Below are positions 57,555 to 64,000 of a stretch of DNA of 64,000 nucleotides, in pieces (position 1 is the first letter of the stretch; each line of letters opens with the position of its first letter). This stretch comes from CAVUAT01 sp963739545 (GTDB lineage Bacteria > Actinomycetota > Thermoleophilia > Solirubrobacterales > 70-9): contig CAVUAT010000011.1 in the NCBI GenBank assembly GCA_963739545.1, forward strand, positions 682,001 to 746,000, given 5' to 3'. Position numbers and translations under genes: made by a program. The notes under the pieces were generated by a model. That model searched no databases. It was given only the letters and a program-made list of their open reading frames with translations, and was not told the origin of the DNA.

Positions 57555-58466
57555 GTGAGAGTCCTCGTCACAGGCGCAACAGGAAGCATCGGCTCGGCCC
57601 TCTCCGACGCGCTGCTGGCGCGCGGCGACGAGGTCGTCGGCCTCACGCGCGACCCCGCCAAGGCCAAGCCGAGCAACCCGACCGTCACCTGGCACGCCTG
57701 GCAGGCGACGACCGAGCGCCCGCCGCCCGAGGCTTTCGCAGAGGTCGACGCCGTCGTCAACCTGATCGGCGAGGAGATAAACCAACGCCTGAACGACGAC
57801 ACAAAGGCCCGTATCCGCGCAAGCCGCGTCACCGCCGCACACAACCTGATCCAAGCGATCTCAGCGCTCGAGCGCCCTCCGGCGACCTTCGTCGGCCAGT
57901 CCGCGATCGGCTACTACGGGGACCGCGGCGCCAAGATCCTCGACGAGGAGTCCCAGCCCGGCGAGGGCTTCGGCGCCGAGCTCCCGGTCGAGTGGGAGGC
58001 CGCGCAACACCAGGCCGAGGGCGTCGTGGACCGCGTCGTGATCCTGCGCACGGGGCTCGTGCTGGACGCCGACCACGGCCTGCTCGAGGAGCTGCTGCTT
58101 CCGTTCAAGCTCGGAGTCGGGGGCCCGCTCGCCGGAGGCGAGCAGTACATGTCCTGGATCCACCTCGACGACGAGATCGGCCTCATCCTCTGGGCCCTCG
58201 ACAACGAAGACGTCTCAGGGATCGTCAACGCCACCGCGCCGAACCCGGTCACGAACCGCATGTTCTCAAAGGCGCTCGGCAAGGCCCTCGGCCGCCCGTC
58301 GTTCGTGCCGGCGCCCAAGTTCGCGATCGCGCTGCTGCGCGGCGGCGAGCTCGCGGACCTCGCCACCGGAAGCGCTCGGGTGATGCCACGCCGCGCCCTC
58401 GACCTCGGCTACGAGTTCCATCACCCCGACGTGGAGGAAGCACTCAGGGACACCGTCAGCGGCTGA
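57555..58466 (+). CDS. TIGR01777-family NAD-epimerase-like protein
   Basis: 303 residues. VLVTGATGSIGSALSDALLA is the nucleotide loop of an extended short-chain dehydrogenase; VNLIGEEINQRLNDDTKARI and FVGQSAIGYYGDRG then MSWIHLDDEIGLILWAL are signatures of the TIGR01777 (YfcH/SulA-like) group. The C-terminal DUF1731-type segment is present (PRRALDLGYEFHHPDVEEAL). Function in bacteria is unclear. GTG start at 57555. Confidence 0.86.
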   Translation: MRVLVTGATGSIGSALSDALLARGDEVVGLTRDPAKAKPSNPTVTWHAWQATTERPPPEAFAEVDAVVNLIGEEINQRLNDDTKARIRASRVTAAHNLIQAISALERPPATFVGQSAIGYYGDRGAKILDEESQPGEGFGAELPVEWEAAQHQAEGVVDRVVILRTGLVLDADHGLLEELLLPFKLGVGGPLAGGEQYMSWIHLDDEIGLILWALDNEDVSGIVNATAPNPVTNRMFSKALGKALGRPSFVPAPKFAIALLRGGELADLATGSARVMPRRALDLGYEFHHPDVEEALRDTVSG

Positions 58467-58502
58467 CGCTCGGGCGCGCTTCCAATCACTACCTTTCATC
58501 CC

Positions 58503-59433
58503 ATGAAGCTCGAAGGCGTCCACCACGTCACCGCGATCACCGCCGAGGCCCAGCGCAACGTCGACTTCTACGCGGGTCTCCTCGGCCTGCGGATGGTCAA
58601 GAAGACCGTGAACCAGGACGACCCGAGCGTCTACCACCTCTTCTACGCCGACGAACAGGGTGACGCCGGCTCGGACATCACGTTCTTCGAGTACCCGGGC
58701 TCTCCCCCGGGTCGCGCCGGCGACGGCATGGTTCACACGGTCGGCTGGCGCGTCGACTCGCCCGAGGCGCTCGGCTTCTGGGCGGAGCGCCTCGAGAACG
58801 CGGGATACGAGTCCCAGCGCGACGGCGACCGGACCCTGCGGTTCGCCGACTTCGAGGGGCTCGCTCACGAGCTGCGCGTCTCCTCGGTTGCCGACGAGCC
58901 GCTGATCGCCGACCACCCCGAGATCCCGCGGGAGGTCGCGCTACAGGGCTTCGACGGGGTCCGCGCGTACTCGAGCGCACCCGAGGCGAGCGAGGCCCTG
59001 CTGACCGAGCTCGGCTTCGAGACGAACGGTGACGGCTGGGAGACGCGCGGCGAGCGCCGCGGCGGCGCTCTACGCCTACGACCCGCCGCCCGAGGAGCGG
59101 GGGCTGCAGGGAGCGGGCAGCGTCCACCACGTCGCCTGGGCATCGCGGATGGACGAGCACGAGCGCTGGCGCCAGCGCGTGATCAACGCGGGAGCCCACC
59201 CCACTCCCGTGATCGACCGCTTCTACTTTCGCTCGGTCTACTTCCGCGAGCCGAGCGGCGTCCTGTTCGAGATCGCGACGCTCGGCCCGGGCTTCACCGC
59301 CGACGAGCCGCTCGAGAGCCTCGGCGAGAAGCTCTCGCTTCCGCCCGACTACGAGCGCCTGCGCGATCAGATCGAGGCGCAGGTGACGCCGATCGTCAAC
59401 CCCCGCGCGGCGGCGCAGCCCGAGTCGCAATAG
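58503..59433 (+). CDS. VOC-family ring-cleaving dioxygenase-like protein, frameshifted as read
   Basis: About 310 residues if repaired. Two tandem vicinal-oxygen-chelate modules of the MhqO/LinE type: EGVHHVTAITAEAQRNVDFY and VKKTVNQDDPSVYHLFYADE, then after a break GAGSVHHVAWASRMDEHE, FREPSGVLFEIATLGPGF. The metal ligands His, His and Glu are visible in these pieces. The frame breaks at about 59041-59070 after WETRGERRGG; the second part (ALYAYDPPPEERGLQGAG) lies in another frame and stops at 59433. The reaction is probably hydroquinone or catechol cleavage or a lyase relative. Confidence 0.83.
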
Positions 59434-59443
59434 CGTTCGCCGC

Positions 59444-60244
59444 GTGAACGGCGGCGGCGCACCGGCGGAGCTGGTCCACAGGGTCCGTGAGCCAGCGGGC
59501 GAGCCCGAGGGCGCCCTGGTCCTGCTCCACGGGCGCGGCGTCGACGAGAACGACCTCCACCCGCTGCTCGACGCGCTCGACCCAGAGCGCCGCCTGGTCG
59601 GCCTGACGCCGGGGGCGCCGCTCACCAACGTCCCGCCCGGCGGGCGTCACTGGTACGTGATCCGCGAGGTCGGCTACCCGGACGAGGAGACCTTTCTCGC
59701 CACCATGGTCCTTGCGACCGGGTTCGTCGACGGCTTCCTGCGCGACCGCGGAATCCCCTGGGAGAGGACCGTGATCGGAGGCTTCAGCCAGGGCGGCGCC
59801 GTCGGCCTGGCGCTCGCGCTCGGCGCCGGGCGGCCCCGCGCCGCGGGCGTGCTCGCGATGAGCTGTTTCCTGCCCATGGTGCACGGCTGGGAGCTCGACA
59901 TCCACGCCAAGCGCGGCATGCCGGCCTACGTCGCGCACGGGACCTTCGACAACATCATCCCCGTCGACTTCGGCCGCCGAACCAAGGACGTCCTCACCGA
60001 GGAGGGTCCGCTCGAGCTCACCTACCGCGAGACCCCCATCCCTCACTCGATCGACCCCGAGCTCATGCCCGAGATGGTGCGATGGGTCTCGGGCGTGACC
60101 GCGCGGGGACTAGCCCGAGGGGCAGATCGGCGCCCCCGCGGCCAGGCCGCCGGGCCCGACGTCATAGGGCTGGACGGCGCACAGCGTCGTGTCGCCCTCG
60201 TCGCTGATCGAGTAGCGCCCGAGCACGGAGTCGGGATGCTCTGA
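59444..60244 (+). CDS. Phospholipase/carboxylesterase-type alpha/beta hydrolase
   Basis: As read, 266 residues, but the family is about 215-220. The nucleophile elbow is IGGFSQGGAVGLAL, the Asp is in AHGTFDNIIPVDF and the His in PIPHSIDPELM; LVLLHGRGVDENDLHPLLDA marks the oxyanion region. After VRWVSGVTAR the read frame continues about 135 nt into the antisense of the next gene. A TAG in another frame at 60111-60113 would end it at family length, so a small indel near 60100 is likely. It is a cytosolic esterase of unknown substrate. Confidence 0.82.
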   Translation: MNGGGAPAELVHRVREPAGEPEGALVLLHGRGVDENDLHPLLDALDPERRLVGLTPGAPLTNVPPGGRHWYVIREVGYPDEETFLATMVLATGFVDGFLRDRGIPWERTVIGGFSQGGAVGLALALGAGRPRAAGVLAMSCFLPMVHGWELDIHAKRGMPAYVAHGTFDNIIPVDFGRRTKDVLTEEGPLELTYRETPIPHSIDPELMPEMVRWVSGVTARGLARGADRRPRGQAAGPDVIGLDGAQRRVALVADRVAPEHGVGML

Positions 60245-61146
60245 GTCGAGCACGGCGTCGACGACGGAGGGGCGGAACTCTGCGGAGCCCTGCGCCTCGT
60301 CGATCGCGTCGAGCGCCACCTGCATCGCGTCGTAGCCATAGGCCGCGTATGGCCCGGGCTCGCGCCCGAACCTCTCCGAGAACTGCGAGGCGAACGATGC
60401 GGACGGGAGCCGCTGCGACGCCAGCGGCGCCGCGAACACGGTCACGCCGTCGCCCCGCAGCACGAAGCCGCGGTCGTCGGCTGAAAGCGTCGCCCCGCCG
60501 GCGCCTCCCGCGACCACCTCGACGCCCACCTGCTCGGCGCTGCGCTCGAACTCCTGGGCCGAGAGCTCGCCGAACGGGGAGTCGTCGAGCTCGACGCTGA
60601 CGGTGCGGAGCCCGAGCTCGATCGCGCGGTCGGCAACCGCGGCGAGGACCTCTGAATCGGCCGGGACGTTGCGCGCGAAGCTCGCGTCCCCCGCAGGGCG
60701 GTAGCGGTCGGGGGAGTCGGGGTAGCCTTCGGCGGGTTGGGTCAAGTCCACGGCCCCCGCGCCCGGCGAGACCTGCACGATCCCGGCCTCATTCGTGATC
60801 GGCGCCGACGCCCTCGTCGGCTCGGACTCGAGCTCGCCGATGTAGGCGGCCGTGCTCGAGTCGGCCGCGGCCGCGCGCGCGTTCTGGCCGACCAGGATCG
60901 GGTCCCAGCGTCGGCCGCCCGCGCCGTCGAGGAACTCGGCTCTGACCTCGAGGTCGCCCGCAGCGCCCCCGGCCTCCTCGAGGGCCAGCCGCGCGCCGTC
61001 GGCCGCGTCCTTGCCGCCGTCCGCCGCAGGTCCGGTCAGCGGCAGGCTGACGTAGACGGTGACCGGGCCCTCCACGGTCTCGCCGTCACCGCCGGAGCAC
61101 CCGGCGGTGAGGAGCGCGGCCAGGGCCAGGGCCCGCACGGCAAGCT

Positions 61147-61150
<4 letters not shown>
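60110..61150 (-). CDS. ABC-type branched-chain amino acid substrate-binding lipoprotein
   Basis: 346 residues. A lipoprotein signal (VRALALAALLTAGCSGG) with the lipidated Cys near residue 18 precedes a type I periplasmic-binding fold: VTVYVSLPLTGPAADGGKDA, GARLALEEAGG, VAAYIGELESEPTRASAP-like and AAYGYDAMQVALDAIDEAQG, the LivJ family. No permease or ATPase genes are beside it, so it may be an orphan sensor or use distant partners. ATG at 61148-61150 overlaps pfkA's stop. The ligand is unknown. Confidence 0.84.
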
Positions 61151-62172
<1,022 letters not shown>

Positions 62173-62203
62173 CGCCCCAAATCCGGCTCGGGAGGCCGGC
62201 GCC

Positions 62204-62368
62204 TCAGGGGCGCTTGACCCAGTCGATGACCGGCTGCGCGTAGTGCAGGAACGCGCCGGTGAACACGCCGCCGAGGAACAGGATCCCGCAGACCGGGCCG
62301 GCGAGGCCCAGGGCGTAGCCCGTCACCATCGCGCAGACCCCGAGCACCGTGAAGAGGAGCAGCTGCAT
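62204..62368 (-). CDS. Small 54-residue membrane protein
   Basis: ATG at 62366-62368, TGA at 62204. It begins MQLLLFTVLGVCAMVTGYAL, continues through a second hydrophobic segment (ICGILFLGGVF-like) and ends FLHYAQPVIDWVKRP. It has two likely transmembrane helices with a Gly/Pro hinge. It lies between ridA and pfkA on the same strand with 10- and 31-nt gaps, and its codon third positions are GC-rich like its neighbours. No family is recognised. Confidence 0.6.
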   Translation of the reverse strand: MQLLLFTVLGVCAMVTGYALGLAGPVCGILFLGGVFTGAFLHYAQPVIDWVKRP

Positions 62369-62378
62369 TGCGGGAAAT

Positions 62379-62765
62379 CTACAGGGCTACGACGGCGTCC
62401 ATCTCCACGGTCGCCCCCTTCGGCAGCGCCGCGACGCCGACGGCGGCGCGAGCCGGCGGGTCGGAGGGAAAGAACTCGCCGTAGGCCTCGTTGATCTCGG
62501 TGAAGCGATCGAGCTCGGTCGTGTAGATCGTCAATCGCACCGCGCGGTCGAGGCTCGTCCCAGCGGCAGAGCAGACGGCCTCCAGGTTGCGCAGGCACTG
62601 AGTCGCCTGCTCAGCCGCGCTCTCGCCGACGAGCTCGCCCGACTCAGGGTCGAGCGGGATCTGCCCCGAGCAGAACAGAAGCCCCTGGGCGACCACGGCA
62701 TGGCTGTAGGGCCCGATGGCGGCGGGAGCCCGTTCGGCGTCGATGGTCAGTCGGTCCTCGCTCAT
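62379..62765 (-). CDS. ridA: RidA family enamine/imine deaminase
   Basis: 128 residues. AIGPYSHAVVAQGLLFCSGQ is the family opening, IPLDPESGELVG follows, and the catalytic Arg is in DRAVRLTIYTTELDRF; ARAAVGVAALPKGATVEMDA ends it. RidA hydrolyses 2-aminoacrylate and related enamines released by PLP enzymes. It follows the threonine ammonia-lyase gene by 1 nt, the classic partner because that enzyme makes such intermediates. It is a cytosolic trimer in studied cases. Confidence 0.93.
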   Translation of the reverse strand: MSEDRLTIDAERAPAAIGPYSHAVVAQGLLFCSGQIPLDPESGELVGESAAEQATQCLRNLEAVCSAAGTSLDRAVRLTIYTTELDRFTEINEAYGEFFPSDPPARAAVGVAALPKGATVEMDAVVAL

Positions 62766-62766
62766 G

Positions 62767-64000
62767 TCAATCCTCTCTCACCTTGTGTTGAAGCTGGACG
62801 TCGTACTCGCGCTCGCGCAGCTGGGACACGATCGCCGTGGTGTGCTCGCGGTCCCGCGTCTCGAGGATCAGCTCGACACCGGTCTCCGAGACGTGGAGGT
62901 CTACCGCCTCGCGCACGTGCTGCACGTCGACGACGCTGGCGCCGGTGGCGCCCACGGCCTCGAGCAGCTGCGCCAGCGAGCCCGGGCGGTCTGAGATCTT
63001 CGTGAAGAGCACGGCCCCGCGGCCCGAGCGCGCGCCGCTGCGGCGAGCGATCGCCGCGAGCTGGCTCTCGTCGACGTTGCCGCCCGAGAGGACGATCGCC
63101 GTCGTTCCCTCCTCGGCGGGGCTGACCCGGCCGGACGCGATCGCCGCGACTCCGACGGCTCCCGCGCCCTCGACGACAAGCTTCGCGTCGGTCAGCAGCG
63201 CCGCCATCGCGTCGCCGACGGCGTCCTCGCTGACGACCACGACGTCGGCGAGCCAACGCTCGATGAGCGGCATCGTGATCTCGCCGGGACGCTTGACGGC
63301 GATCCCGTCGGCGACCGTGCTGCGGGGCTTCACGGTCACGGGCCGCCCCTCGGCGAGCGACTCCGGGTAGGAGGGACAGCTCTCGACCTGGATCCCGATC
63401 ACCTCGACCTCGGGACGCTGGGAGCGGATCGCGATCGCGATTCCCGCAGCGAGTCCGCCGCCGCCCAGGGGAACCAGCACCCGGCTCAGGTCGCTCACGT
63501 CCTCGAACAGCTCAAGCCCGCAGCTCCCCTGCCCCGCGACCACGTCCAGGTCATCAAACGGGTGCACGAAGGCGAGGCCGTCGGCGGCGCGCTCGCGCGC
63601 GCGCTCGACGCAGTCGTCGACCGTCCCCTCGCAGCGGGTCAGCTTCGCGCCGAGCGCCGCGGCCGGCTCCGTCTTCGAGATCGGTGCGTCTAGCGGTACG
63701 AAGAGCTCGCACGGAATCCCACGGCGCTGCGCCGCGTAGGCGAGCGCGCGGCCGTGATTGCCTGCCGTGCCGGCGACCACACCGCGCTCGCAATCGGTGC
63801 CGAGGGCCGCCAGCTTCGTGCTCGCGCCTCGCAGCTTGAAGGAGCCCGAGGGCTGCAGGTTCTCGGCCTTGAGCCTGATGCGGCCGCCGAGCATCTCGTC
63901 GACGGCGGGGAGCTTCAGCGCCGGTGTATGCGCGTACTGGTCCGAGACTGCGGAGTGAGCGGCGACGATCTCCTCAAGCCCGACCTCGCTCCCCCGGTGA
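62767..64000 (-). CDS. ilvA: Threonine ammonia-lyase, 5' end beyond the window
   Basis: At least 410 codons; the frame runs off the window at 64000 with no start seen. The PLP lysine is in LQPSGSFKLRGASTKL, the glycine loop is LVPLGGGGLAAGIAIAI, and GVVAGTAGNHGRALAYAA is the other conserved stretch. The C terminus is a single ACT-like regulatory domain (KISDRPGSLAQLLEAVGAT), as in the shorter, catabolic-type enzymes. It converts threonine to 2-oxobutanoate. The neighbouring RidA removes its enamine product. Confidence 0.93.
   Translation of the reverse strand, partial: HRGSEVGLEEIVAAHSAVSDQYAHTPALKLPAVDEMLGGRIRLKAENLQPSGSFKLRGASTKLAALGTDCERGVVAGTAGNHGRALAYAAQRRGIPCELFVPLDAPISKTEPAAALGAKLTRCEGTVDDCVERARERAADGLAFVHPFDDLDVVAGQGSCGLELFEDVSDLSRVLVPLGGGGLAAGIAIAIRSQRPEVEVIGIQVESCPSYPESLAEGRPVTVKPRSTVADGIAVKRPGEITMPLIERWLADVVVVSEDAVGDAMAALLTDAKLVVEGAGAVGVAAIASGRVSPAEEGTTAIVLSGGNVDESQLAAIARRSGARSGRGAVLFTKISDRPGSLAQLLEAVGATGASVVDVQHVREAVDLHVSETGVELILETRDREHTTAIVSQLREREYDVQLQHKVRED

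Overview
The window is GC-rich, densely coding bacterial chromosome with many GTG and TTG starts and short or overlapping gene junctions. The gene set points to an actinobacterium: Rex, DUF4235, DUF1844, a four-domain ribosomal protein S1, an APC-USP permease beside paired TrkA proteins, and an actinobacterial-type PPi phosphofructokinase. The style (collagen-like protein, beta-propeller membrane protein, geranylgeranyl-reductase-like flavoprotein) suggests Thermoleophilia, but that class assignment is inference. I see no tRNA, rRNA, CRISPR array or insertion sequence.

Layout. 1-5.6 kb is a minus-strand operon of two APC permeases with universal-stress-protein tails, a small membrane protein, two TrkA proteins and a flavoprotein. 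5.6-10.4 kb carries a proton-pumping pyrophosphatase, DUF1844, a GCS2 ligase, Rex and a glutaredoxin-like protein. 10.4-13.5 kb holds the t6A genes tsaD, rimI, tsaB and tsaE, with one opposed lipoprotein gene between tsaB and tsaE. 13.5-15.4 kb has a metallo-beta-lactamase-fold protein, type-4 uracil-DNA glycosylase and FmdB. 15.5-18.1 kb is a pantothenate operon (DUF2520/PanG-like reductase, panC, panB). 18-25 kb has a mixed set (MBL-fold hydrolase, YjbQ, beta-propeller, ROK kinase, acyltransferase, serine hydrolase, membrane proteins). 25.3-28.9 kb has uvrA and a coiled-coil protein. 29-31.6 kb has a collagen-like protein and an MMPL transporter. 31.8-36.3 kb is a two-component cluster with two histidine kinases. 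36.3-38.3 kb is uvrB. 38.3-41.3 kb holds a shredded penicillin-acylase-type gene and a broken ureohydrolase-like gene. 41.4-46.1 kb has a TetR regulator divergent from a secreted copper protein, then a trypsin-like protease and a PhoD-like phosphatase. 46.1-49 kb is rpsA, coaE and a lytic transglycosylase. 49-64 kb has a flavoprotein, an AlkZ-like protein, polA, malic enzyme, a VOC protein, an esterase, PPi-PFK, RidA and threonine ammonia-lyase.

Two things stand out. First, a 57-60-nt intercistronic cassette occurs three times (3302-3361, 3572-3628, 46786-46845). It encodes an 18-19-residue peptide of the type MRPYRVLI...RRE, its TGA overlaps the ATG of the next gene each time, and in two copies its own ATG overlaps the stop of the gene before. 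Second, single-base frame breaks, mostly in G or C runs, pile up at about 31.5-41.3 kb and occur singly elsewhere. They hit housekeeping genes such as uvrB and rpsA, so most are probably consensus errors rather than true gene decay. Family names are from recognised motifs only; no search was run.
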